From Lathyrus oleraceus (taxonomy: Eukaryota; Streptophyta; Magnoliopsida; Fabales; Fabaceae), in the NCBI RefSeq assembly GCF_024323335.1, contig NC_066579.1, positions 247,869,575 through 247,933,574 of the forward strand: a stretch of 64,000 nt of DNA. Direction: 5' to 3'. The translations under genes were made by a program, and so were the position numbers. This document shows, piece after piece, positions 23,091 through 33,715 of the stretch; positions within the stretch are counted from its first letter, which is position 1; every line of letters starts with the position of its first letter. The notes under the pieces were generated by a model, which was not told the DNA's origin, ran no database searches, and was given only the letters and a program-made list of their open reading frames with translations.

Positions 23091-24764
23091 AAGACTCTTG
23101 GAGTTTCAATCTCAAAACAGATGGAGAATTGAAACTCAATTTTCAAAGAAAATCTTCAAGTTTATCCTTCAATGGTGAGGGTTTAAGGTTGCAGGTTCAA
23201 ACCTTGGGCATGAGGTTCTCAATTCTGAGTAATGAGGGTCTTATTTATAGGCCATGAGATTGATTTCCACACACTTCCAAATTTGGCAAATTTTGAAACT
23301 CTCCCTTGTATGGTTGCCTGAGCGTGTGCTAGGCCCATGAGATGATGTGATCGGATCCATAATTAAGTGCGTATCATGCTGAAATCATTTTAGAAGTCCA
23401 TGCAAATGTGTTTGAAAAATGGAAATTGAAATGATCCAAATGGTCCCTTAACTTACACCCATGCACAAGTACCTCATACGTTTGCCAAATGAAATGATCT
23501 TGGACTTTTTGGAAAGGTGAGATCAAGGGGAACAACTTTCATGTTGAAATCTTATTTATTTAAAGCTTGTATCATGATGAATTTTGAGGTGGAAATTTGG
23601 GAAATCAAACATATTTGAAAATTTTCTAAGTCCCAAGTCAAATGTTCACTTCTTCCATCTTAAATAACTTTTTCTATGGACTTCAAATGAGAAACGTTTC
23701 TTCATCAAAGTTGTAGCTCTTTCAAACTTATTCAATATGGTCACAAATTTGACCTTATTTTCATTTGGCATGAAGGAGTTATGTATTTTAGAAGTTGAGG
23801 AAAATCACTTGTTCAATGGTATTGGTCCAAAGTAACCTATAATGTTTCTTCTTCGCACATGCATTTTCAAGTTAAATTTTCACTTCCTCCAAACATAAAA
23901 GTTGAAGTATACATCTTTAATTTGGTCATGCGATTTGAATGGATTTCATATCATAACAATTGAGCAAGTTATGGTCTTGTGAAGTTGACCTCCAAACTAG
24001 GGTTCAAACAAAATGACCTATAATCGTTCACCCTAAAAAATGATTTTCCAAGCAAAACTAGCTCTAGACTTCAACATGAGAGTTGTTTGGAATCTCATTT
24101 TGAGTAACGTTTATCTTAGAATCATTTTCATATGACAAACATTGTAGGAGATAGGGTCTAGGGAACCCCAGTTTTGACCAGTTGACTTTCTCTGGTCAAC
24201 CACCATGAACCAACTTACTAGCTTGACATTCTCTTGATTTTTGGGACTCATGGAGGATCATATATGCATAAGATGGTGTAACGTGAAGTATTCCTTGAAA
24301 TATTTGAACAATGGTTGAAGAAACTTGTTGAAGAAGTCACACAAGATACCTAGGTGAATTAGGGTTTCCAAGGCAAACAAACTCCAAACTCTTGATGATT
24401 TCTTGATCAAAATAAAATGTGAAGATCATGGGGATCCACATATGATGCTTAGAGTCAATGTGAACCAATTTTTGATTGAAATCCTTGAATTGAGGGTGTT
24501 AAACTCTAGATATGAGCTTGATAGAGCATAGGTGAGCATACACACTACCTACAAAAGCAACAAACTATACATTGACATATGTTTCGAATTTTGGTTAGTG
24601 AATAATGAAAAACAAAGTACGATATAATCTAATTATGGTTGGTGATCTCTCCCAATTCAAACCCAATGAATAAGGGGTAAGGAGAATGTCAAGGTGTGAT
24701 CCCAATGCTAATGCATATGATGAGATATTCTGAGGGATCTTAGGGTCAAAATTGGGGTCTTACA
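23091..24764 (-). mobile_element. Partial Ogre-type LTR (U3 and start of R)
   Basis: On the minus strand this starts with TGTAAGACCCC at 24764 and ends in R at 23091 (AAGACTCTTGGAGTTTCAAT), a point that matches 21444 in the neighbouring LTR. A TATA-like TATAAATAA lies at 23241-23249. It looks like an LTR into whose R region the neighbouring LTR inserted. No gene. Confidence 0.7.
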
Positions 24765-25017
24765 ATGGAGTTATTAAAAGTTTCAGAAAAAGGGAGAATG
24801 ATTGAAAATAAGTCTTTTATTAGGGTTTCCGAAGAGACTTTGAATATCGCTCCTACGTATCTTTAGGTGTGATGGAGAACTCAAGGCTACATAGTTATGG
24901 TAGAAAATGTTTGTTTGCGGGTCAATTTTAGCGAAAACTATTGTCATAATCGAACATAAAACATTTCTTAACTTTAAAAGAGTTTAAATTTCGAATCCAA
25001 AAGGAAAAAAGGGGTGT
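24765..25017. other. Unassigned sequence right of copy 1
   Basis: I see no ORF or recognisable element. It lies between the LTR start at 24764 and a tandem repeat. Confidence 0.4.
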
Positions 25018-25435
25018 GAATGTGTTGGATATATTTTTGGGTGATGACAAATTCTTTGTTGGTCGAGATATACGACTCGTATCCAACACTAAGGGAAAGC
25101 GTGATATACTCCACATTCCTTTTTAATCTTATTTGTGAAAAAGGTTAGATATAGTTAGGTATTTTTGGTTGGAAGATGAACATTCAGATGATTGAGATAT
25201 ACACCTCAAATCCAAACACTCAGGGATACCCTGATATACACCAAGTTCCTTTTTTTGTCCAATTTATTATAAAAATGATTTTGGCATCAATCGCGTTGAG
25301 AGTGTTTTTAATGGATGACGAGCGTTCGGATGGTCGAGATATACACCTCGTATCCAAACTCTCGAGGAAAACGTGATATACACCATGTTCCTTTTCCATA
25401 TTTATTTGGGAAAAGATGTTTAACTATCATTAGGT
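25018..25435. repeat. Three degenerate tandem units of about 130-140 bp
   Basis: GAGATATAC recurs at 25065, 25194 and 25336 (steps of 129 and 142). Each unit has a GTCGAGATATACACCTCG-like core, a small inverted repeat (CGAG...CTCG) in units 1 and 3, then GTGATATACACCA-like sequence and a T-rich GTTCCTTTTT. Units differ by many substitutions. I cannot assign a family. Confidence 0.65.
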
Positions 25436-26110
25436 ATTTTGTTTTTTATTAGGAAAATACACTCGATGTTTACCGACATTTGATTTGCATTGTGAAAAAT
25501 TCAAATAATTTTGAATTGAACTTATGGTGAGAATTTTTTTTCGCTTTTTGGTTTAAGAATGAATTGAATTGGATCATGAAATGGTTTGAAATTGAATTTG
25601 TGGTGAAGTTAGTTTTTTTTCTATTTAAAAAAAATGAGATTAATTAGAGAAAAGTGATTATTTGCAAATAAAAGTGAGACTGATTAATAAACTAGGATTT
25701 TGAAAAAGTCTTAATTTAAGTGAAAATGAATATGCATTTTATATACAATAAATAAATATCAATATTTAAAATCAAATATATACAAACAAGAAAATAATAA
25801 AAGTATATACAATATTACCATATAATAAAATATAATTATTATTTTACAAATATTATATAAAAGAAAAAAAAGACAAAATAAACAAAAGAAGATAAATAAA
25901 AACAAAAACAAATATAACGGACTAAAAAGCCCAAACACGAGGGGGTTTGAGATGGAAAACATTGGGGTAAGGCCCAAAAATGGCGTTGGGCAGAAGGCCC
26001 AAAAGGCTTAGGGAAAGGAGCCTGGTTAGAGTCAATGTTTTGACTTAATGACAACCATCTAATGAGATGATGTAATCATAGGCATTTGATGCATATACTA
26101 AAGAGGGGTT
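25436..26110. other. AT-rich stretch followed by GGCCCA/TGGGCC-like motifs
   Basis: 25480-25915 is strongly AT-rich with no meaningful ORF. 25928-26010 has AAGCCCAAA, AAGGCCCAAA, TTGGGCAG, AAGGCCCAAA and AAAGGCTTAG within about 80 bases. Such GGCCCA motifs are common in plant promoters, but no gene follows. Confidence 0.35.
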
Positions 26111-28178
26111 AAAGATGAATCAAAGGTCCTGGTCAATAGGCAAGGGAACTTCATTTTCAAAGTTTCTTTCTCTCTCTTCCTTGTACACTCTCTTAATTAT
26201 TTCTTGTTTCTTATGAACACACATAAAAAAGCCCAAAAAAGATAGCCCAGTTAGATTAAAGTCAGTGGTGCCTATGAAGGCCCCGGTGGGGCTCATGAAC
26301 AAACATGGTGGCGCGGATGAACACCACGGAGGTTTTCAAACACCCTAATTCCTTGGTAAAAAAACACCCTAATTCTCAATCTAACCTCCAAAATCCCAAG
26401 AAACAACTTTAACCCTCTCAATTGAACCACGGAGACACAAACCCATATTTCAAAAACCAACCCAAATGACCTCAATTGATAATCGGTACAAAACCACAAA
26501 TTTGGAAAAGGGAAAAAGGATAAAAGCATCAAGCAAACAAAAGCATGAAATATTGTGAACGGAGCAAAATGATTACCAACTGGGTGTTACCGGTAAGAAG
26601 CCCCCCTTAAGGTGAGTTTTATTTTCCTCTTTTTTTTCTTTGCTCTTCTCTAGTCCTTCTTTCTTTTTTGAATGTGTGTTTCTTGTTGGTGCTTCTGTGT
26701 GTTTGTTGTGTTTATACGTGGGTGTAGGCCTCAACTCAGGTTGAATTTAGCATCTTGTATGGAGGTCTAAACAAACAAAAAGTGAGCACTGTGTGAAGAA
26801 TGTTAGGTTTCATTTTTTTTCTTCCGATTTTGATGCCTCTATGGGTATGAAATTTAGGGTTTCTTCTGTAGGTTCTTTGTTGTGTCTTTGTGTGAGAGAT
26901 GAGTGATAATTTATAGCATTATGAAGATGGATTTTTGTACTTGTGTGAGAGTATTGAGGAAGATAGTTTCCCCTACTCAAATGTGTGAATGAAATGGATA
27001 AGAAGGAATGGGATTCATAGTTGTTAATGAGTTGTAGAAATTTGCATCCACCCCTGATATTGTGGGGTTTTGAGAGTGAGTGGGAGAGGATGCGTGTCCT
27101 AAGCATGTGCAATGAGTGAATGAGTTTTTTTTAATTTCTGTTTGTTTTGTTTTTTTTTACTACTGTAAGGTTTTTGTTCACTTCCTTACTCCTATCATTT
27201 TACTACAATAAAATGTTGTGTGAAGTGGGGGATAATTTTAATGGATTGATATTGTCCTTGTTTCTTTTTGGGTTACTACATAATTACTCTGTAGTGTATT
27301 TTGCATAAGTTATTTTTGTACTGCCTTGCATAAATTCATTTATGACATGGCCTTGGTGTGTTACCATCATGGTGAAATTTGGTAACATGGGTTGTGTTAT
27401 GGTATTGGCTAATCTTGACAAAAAAAAATCTTTTTGGTGCAACTAAGTTTTTAATGGTGATGGACATATCATGGCTTGAATATGGCTTGGTGATGAAGAA
27501 GGCATAAAGAATAGATGGATTTTTGGTGAAGAAATGGAGAAATGTGGAGTTTAAGGTTTGAGCACCAAGGCTTGGACACTTAGTAGCATTAGGTTTAGTT
27601 TTGTAGATCATATTAGGCTTAGATAAAACATTTCAAATGTACAAAAACCATTGTAATGCCAAAATGCTAGCCTTTCTTATAAATCTTTATTGATGCAATG
27701 GGAATTACAATGACATTTGAATAAAAATGAATATTTATGCCTCAGTTTAATTCAAACTTTAAGCTTTGGAACTTTATTCTCTGAATATGAATGAAAATGA
27801 CATTAACTTGAATAACAAATATGAAAAATGAATGTATGAATGAATTAAAGATTAGAACTTGTTTTATCAATAAAACCATAATAAATGCATGTATGAAAAA
27901 TAAAGGTTCATCACTAAATTAATGATAATAAGTTTGTATGAATGAAACTCAAATGACTTTGTTATTCAAACTGGCTCCTCATACTTCTAATGCAAAGAAA
28001 GCCACAAGTCTCAAATCAATGCATATGTAATGTCAATGCACATATTTGGAAATGGACATATGATCCAAGCATGTAATAAATAAATTTGTTAACCTCTCTC
28101 TGAGGCATGTTAATAATACTCAATGACCAAATGAAATGGTCATTATTTAGTAATGTAAATGAGATGCAAATGAATCTG
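26111..28178. other. No gene recognised
   Basis: About 2 kb with only short, unconserved frames. One minus-strand frame of 100 codons (26810-27112) has no motif I know and odd composition (His/Ser-rich), so I do not call it. The texture resembles old LTR or intergenic DNA. Confidence 0.4.
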
Positions 28179-28963
28179 TGAGAACAAGATTTGGTTTTGC
28201 ATTTGGCCTTATGTTTTGATGATAACAATACATAGCTTTATAAAGAACAATTTTGTACCCTAAAGTTTTGTTAAGTGTGCAGATACTAGATATAAGTTCT
28301 GACTCTAAAGAAGTCAGAAGCTACATAATCTAAGGTAAAAGACTCTGAAACTGTTCAACCAGAAGGTGCTGAAGCTCAGAGTCCTCTGAGGAACCATAAA
28401 GAAAGATCTTCATATTCTGAAGAATTGATTCTGGGAGATAAAAGTGAACCAGTAAGAACCAAATCGTTGTTCAAACCATCTCAAGAGACGCTTATGGGTT
28501 TTGTGTCCCTCATAGAACCTGCATTTGTTGATAAAGCACTTATGTACACTGAGTGGATTTTGGAAATGTAAGAAAAATCAAACTAATTCTCCATAAATGA
28601 TGTGTGGAATCTTGTGCCTAAACCCAAAGGATTCTTGTCATTGGGACAAAATGGGTTTTCATAAAAAACTGAATAAGAAAGGAGAAGTGGTAAGGAACAA
28701 GGCCAAAGTGTCGGCACAAGGTTATAATCAGCAAGATGGGATTGACTATAATGAGACCTTTGCACTAGTTTCTAAGTTAGATTATATTCATCTCTTAATT
28801 TATTTTTTTGTTAATCAAAATATCATCTTATATCAGATGGATGTTAAGAGTGCATTTCTGAATGGTTACATAACTGAAGAAGTGTATGTACACCAACCTC
28901 CTTGTTTTGAAAATCACAAAACTCTAGATTTTGTTTTCAAACATAAGAAATCTTTGTATGGTA
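28179..28963 (+). pseudogene. pol: SIRE/Maximus-like Ty1/copia relic: LTR start fused to a piece of reverse transcriptase
   Basis: 28179 begins TGAGAACAAGATTTGG with TTTTGATGATAACAA soon after, which I recognise as a SIRE-type LTR start. By about 28400 the sequence is already copia pol: LMGFVSLIEPAFVDKAL, a TAA at about 28569, DVWNLVPKPKG, a frameshift, then KGEVVRNKAK, QGYNQQDGIDYNETFA and YQMDVKSAFLNGYITEEVYV. The YVDD motif is not reached; the similarity ends after KKSLYGM. So gag, protease, integrase and most RT are deleted. The right end was cut by a plus-strand LTR insertion, now separated from it by Ogre copy 2. Confidence 0.75.
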
Positions 28964-28964
28964 T

Positions 28965-28969
28965 GTGTC
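28965..28969. repeat. Target site duplication of Ogre copy 2, left
   Basis: GTGTC immediately before the LTR end TGTAGCGGGG at 28970; identical to 56560-56564 after the other LTR. A 5-bp duplication is usual for Ty3/gypsy integrases. Confidence 0.9.
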
Positions 28970-30727
28970 TGTAGCGGGGTATTCGTTACCTTTAGATTTG
29001 TTGACTAAATCAAAAGTAAACCATACAAGTCGAGTCGCCACCACACTTCTATTTATCCAAAGGAATGGTTAGAAAGCGAACAAAAACCTAATAGTTTTAT
29101 TGAATCAAAAACTAATAAAAATGTCAGAGATCAGGGTAAGGGGGTTGGTTATGCAATGGGAAGGTTTTAAGCACCCAAAACATCCTAGGTACTCCTAGGG
29201 AGCCCTTTTCACACTTGTTGTAAGGTTGGTATTTTGTGAAAATTATTTGTGCGAACATGATTGAAGAGATGAGAAGAGAATATACAACTTATTTACAATT
29301 TGTGTTTGGATGGATAAACCCATTGCCTTAAGGTCTTTTGTTATCCAAGGGAGAAAACTCAACCTAAAACCACAAATCCACCATGTGAGGATAGCTTCAA
29401 CATGCTAGTGAGGGGTTAACCCTATAATAAGCATGGAAGACTCATTTTCCATCACTAAGGATATAGGTGAATATTACATCTACCTCAAGGATAACTTAAA
29501 CCTAATAGCTAAAGGTTATGAAAAGTTTTTTATAAGAAAATGGCCATTGAAACCACAAAAGTATTTGAATGAGTTATATTTACCAATGAAAAGTATTTAC
29601 AAAATATGGTCAAAGTTGACTTAAAGATTCAATTCAAAATAAGTGTTATGAAAAGAAAGTTTGAAAATCAAAAGCATAAGGCTTAGGTTTCTAATGTTTG
29701 AAAACAAGTGTTAATGTTTGCACAAAATTTTTGGCTTGGGTTAGAGTGGAGGGAAGAAGAAGAATGGCTAAAGTCCTACTCATACAAGAGATGAAGGAGA
29801 AGAAATAAGACCACAGATGGAGTTCCCTTCTTGAGATCATATTGATGATCCAAGTAGCTCCCATCCTTTGGAATAAGCAAGCAAATAAGTGTAACCTCAA
29901 GCAATCAAATTAATCAAGCAAGCTCTTAGAAGATCCCCAATGGCTCTTGTATCTTTCTCTTTAAAGCACATGACAATGGTTCTTCAATTTGGCTCAAATA
30001 GGATTCCCTAGCACAAAAGCACACACATAAAAAATTTCTATGAAGCAAATCAAGAAGGGACAAGTGTGAGTTTAGAGATTTGGTCCTTCTAATCCATCTT
30101 CAACATTGTGGCATTTTTTACTCCATTTTTGCATAGGGAATGTCCTAGAATCTAAGTCCATTTGTCCATTTTTTTGCATTTGGTCCACAACAATCAAAAC
30201 AAAAACACAAGCACAATAATATATACACAATTATGTGCTCAAGTGAGCAAAAGGCAAATTGCATTAACATAAACATGTGCTCAAATGAGCAAAGGGCAAA
30301 AGCAAATGAATAATATGTACAAGAATAGTAAATTACATAAATGTAAAGAGAAAGAATTAAATGTTAATGGTTAATGGTTAGTGTTAGAGTTAGTGTGCCA
30401 TAAGGCAATTTAGCGTTATGTTAAGCAATCGTAATTGGACTTATGTAGAAGTCACAACTATCTGAGGCCGGTCAATAATAATGTAGGCAACAACACAAGT
30501 TAGAGATCTTGATTATTGAATCAAGCTCCTACAACTTGCCATGCCAAATAGAAGATGAGAAATGATCTTGTATTGATTTAGGTTCTTTGCTTGATTAGGA
30601 AGCAACCTATCCTTAATGCAAAGCCATTCACTTGATCCATGATCAAGTTGAATTAGATTTGAATCAAGGAAGGTTAAACCTCCTTTGTATCAAGGCTAAC
30701 CACCAATCTTTAAGTCATTGATCAAAA

Positions 30728-30765
30728 AAGAAAAAGAAGAAGAAGAAGAAGAAGAAGAAGAAGAT
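30728..30765. repeat. (GAA)n microsatellite in the 3' LTR
   Basis: Nine GAA units after an AAAAAGAAAAA stretch. The same position of the 5' LTR has eleven units, so length has drifted since insertion. Confidence 0.85.
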
Positions 30766-32207
30766 GAATATTAAACTACTTTAATGGAAATGGAAGGAGA
30801 TAATCAACAAGCATTGACCAAAGATAGAGAAGATCAAGGTCAAACAATTGTAAACAGAAGCAAGATGAAGATTAGAAGTCAAGAAACAAATAAAATATTT
30901 TTGATATTTTTCAATATTAAAATAAAACTTGAATTAAAATAATAAAGAAAGGTCAAACTTCAAATTCACTTCAAGTCAACTTTGAAAATTCCAAGTGAAT
31001 TATCCCAAGTTCAATAAGGTCAAACAAAGTTTGACAAAAAATTTCAGCATTTTTAGAAGTCAGAAACTATTTTTAATCAATTAAAAATGCATAAAAATAG
31101 CCTAATTGAATTAAAATCTCAAATAAATCTCAAATCAATTAATAAATTGATGAGAATATTTTTCATAGATCTATCATCATTCAAAGAGGTTGGAAAATTA
31201 TTTTTGTATTTTTTGAATATCAAAAACTATTTTAAAATGAATTAAAATAAGCAGAAAAGAGAAAATTCCTAAAAAATATCAAATGATAAAATAAAAAAAT
31301 ATTAAAAATCATTTTTAGAAACTAGAAATTAAAAGGAGAAAAATGAAATTGGTCTCACATTTTTTGGACCAATAATGAAGGAGATATGAATTTTTAAAAT
31401 GAAATGGAATTAACAGAAATAAAAGAAAATAAAATCAGAAATTAAAATAATGAAAAAAATGTGGAGCGTCTGATGTGATCTCATTAATTGACGTGGATCA
31501 TCACGTGGCCAGGAGGCGCACAATCACCATACACACTAGTCAACTGAATAACACATGGCCTATGGAAAAGTCATAACAATGAGTGGATGGGATCTGATCT
31601 GGAAACACACACGCACGGTCCAGATTGAATCTGGAGATTGGACGGTGACCTGCGCCACCGTCTTCTCAAGCCAGCGTCCAGCGAAACTCAAATTTGCAGA
31701 GAAATAAATGTTCACAAAATGCCACGATCCAGGTACCAATCGAAAGCTGGGGTGATATACATCACCCTTGTGCCAACCAAATCCACTCTAGGTTTCTATA
31801 TTAAGAGAAATCAGAGGTTGGATTTCTGTGGTGTTCAGCTGAACTTATTGGATTTTGAAAATTCAAGGATCAAATCAACTGCCTCTATGGAGAGGACTTC
31901 AGATCACACAATAACATCAAGAAACAAGCAAAATATGAGTTGATTCGAAGAAAATAAAAACTGAAGTAAACCTCTGATTTGCAGAGTTTGAGAGCATAAT
32001 TTCTTGCTGTGGATGCTTGTAGTTTGTTCTTTGGATCAAAGTGAAGAAGGCTAAGGAACTTTAGATCTGAAAATCAATTAATGAAATTGAATTTTAGATC
32101 TGAAAATTATTAATGAAAATGGTGAGTTCCTTTTGAGTGTGGTTGAGGGATCAGTCGTGCAGCATTTAGGGCGCCTTTAGGTTGCTGAAATGAGAGGCAT
32201 GAGCATT

Positions 32208-32216
32208 GTATTTATA
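32208..32216 (-). promoter_or_regulatory. TATA box of the 3' LTR
   Basis: TATAAATAC on the minus strand, about 1.48 kb from the LTR start; an identical box lies at 55034-55042 in the 5' LTR. Confidence 0.6.
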
Positions 32217-33698
32217 GCAAAAGCAAGGCTGAGTTGCATGAACAATTCTTTGCATGAATGGAAAGGGCCTCCATGCATGGGCCTGTACAGGCGCATGGAG
32301 GGCCTAATTCCACTTGGATTTGGCAGCTGATGCTAATTGGAATCAAATTGGTCATGCAGATTGTGCACAATCATCTCATGCAATGCAAACTTAAATGATT
32401 GTCAAAAATGTACCAATATGTTAATGTCTTTGAAAACACCATGTCCATACTTGAAACACAATCTTATGAGTAATGGTTGGAAAGCTTTTTGCATGAGGAT
32501 CATTTCTTATGTTGATCAAAACTTCATTTGAAACTTGGAAATTGATGAAAAGTGGTCATGAAGTGTAGGGTGCAAAACATGTACATGTGAGAATTTCAAA
32601 AATAGCCAAAGTTCAAGCCCTTCTGTTTCAATTATGCATGCTCCAAATGACAAAATATTCAACATCAAAGTTGTAGATCTTTTCAAGAAAATCAATTTAG
32701 ACTTAAATTTTGCATCATTTGGATTTTTTATGAAGACGTTATGAGCACTTGAAGTTGGACTTTTTCACATTTCAATGCCTTTGGTCCAAAGTGACCTATA
32801 ATGTTTTGCATTATCACATGTATTTATTTTAGGATTTTGAAATTTTGCTCAACATAAAATTTGAGTTATACATCTTAAGATTTCCAATGCATTTTATCCC
32901 ACCTCAAAATCATGAAAAACGAATGAGTTATGTTCTTGGGAAGTTGACCAATAAATCATGAGTTATGTTCTTAGGGTGTCAGTCAAAATGACCTATAATA
33001 TCTTGAAATGGATGATGATCTTTCAAGCTTCAAATCAATTTTTGATGAACAATAAAGTTGTTCATATGGTTCTTAAGAAAAGTTTTTCTCTTGGGGTCAT
33101 CTTCATTTGACAAACACATAAAATGTTAGGTCTCAGTGTACTTCAAAATAGTCAGATGAATTGACTGATCAACTTCTCAAGTCCAAACCTCATATCTTGA
33201 TGAAATGATGATTGAGGACACTCAAATAAGTTCAAATATGAATGAAATGATGAATTAAAGAACTTCCCTTGATTGCATTTGACCAAAGGTTGAGGTTGCT
33301 TCATGAGCAAGGCACAATTGATGAACAGATGAATTAGGGTTTCCTTGGGAAACAAGCCTCAAATCCCTTGATTTGCTTTGATCAAAATGATGAATTAAGA
33401 TAATTGGGAGGCATATTTTATGGATGAGAGATTTTGGAACCATTTCCATGCTTTGGACCTTGTGACTGCTCAAGCTACAAACAAAAGATGTTAGTGACAT
33501 ATTTTTGTGCTTTTGGTTAGTAAATAAAATGAGAAAAGCAATAATATACAATTCAAGCATGTTTGGTGATCTCAAACCAACTCTCAAGGGATCCCACCCT
33601 AGGGTTAAGGAGCCAAGATGCTATGATCCTTGAGGCAAGATGCAAATGCAATGTTATGATGCCATGAGGGATCTTAGGGTCAAAATTGGGGTCTTACA

Positions 33699-33715
33699 GA
33701 TGCCCCTATTTAAGG
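33699..33715 (-). promoter_or_regulatory. Polypurine tract region next to the 3' LTR
   Basis: The minus strand reads CCTTAAATAGGGGCATC directly before the LTR start TGTAAGACC. The AGGGG core in the proper place for the plus-strand primer supports the call, although the purine run is short. Confidence 0.6.

Larger units (their letters stand above)
10143..24764 (-). mobile_element. Ogre copy 1 (Ty3/gypsy, Tat clade), heavily rearranged
   Basis: Read on the minus strand from right to left: LTR pieces (24764-19497), gag-protease (19496-16837), an LTR piece (16836-13395), RT thumb to integrase (13394-10143). Compared with Ogre copy 2 it lacks ORF1, leader, the start of gag, the intron and RT fingers/palm, the integrase C-terminus and the 3' UTR. 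All frames carry stops. Similar coding blocks in copy 2 confirm the family. Confidence 0.85.
28970..33698 (-). mobile_element. 3' LTR of Ogre copy 2
   Basis: 4,729 bp, ends TG...CA on the minus strand (TGTAAGACCCC at 33698, CCCCGCTACA at 28970). TATA box at 32208-32216, conserved motif 30417-30434, (GAA)9 at about 30736-30762. Compared with the 5' LTR it lacks about 92 bp between the GCCT copies matching 52116 and 52208; the same sequence exists in the solo LTR, so this is a deletion here. Short frames on the plus strand (29433-29624, 31638-31943, 32337-32531) recur in the other LTR and are not treated as genes. Confidence 0.95.

Noticed and set aside
25928..26010. GGCCCA motif cluster as promoter of a host gene
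   Set aside because: No coding sequence follows in either direction within several kilobases.
26810..27112. 100-codon minus-strand frame in unassigned DNA
   Set aside because: His/Ser-rich, no recognisable motif, no promoter or conserved neighbour; may be chance.
31638..31943. Plus-strand frame of 101 codons, also seen shortened at 54545-54769
   Set aside because: It lies antisense in both Ogre LTRs; its recurrence is explained by the two LTRs being copies. No motif recognised and length differs between copies.
32337..32531. 64-codon frame present in both LTRs (also 55163-55357), and the 63-codon frame at 29433-29624 and 52316-52507
   Set aside because: Same length in both copies but only because the LTRs are near-identical; no start context, domain or conservation in the other LTR families.
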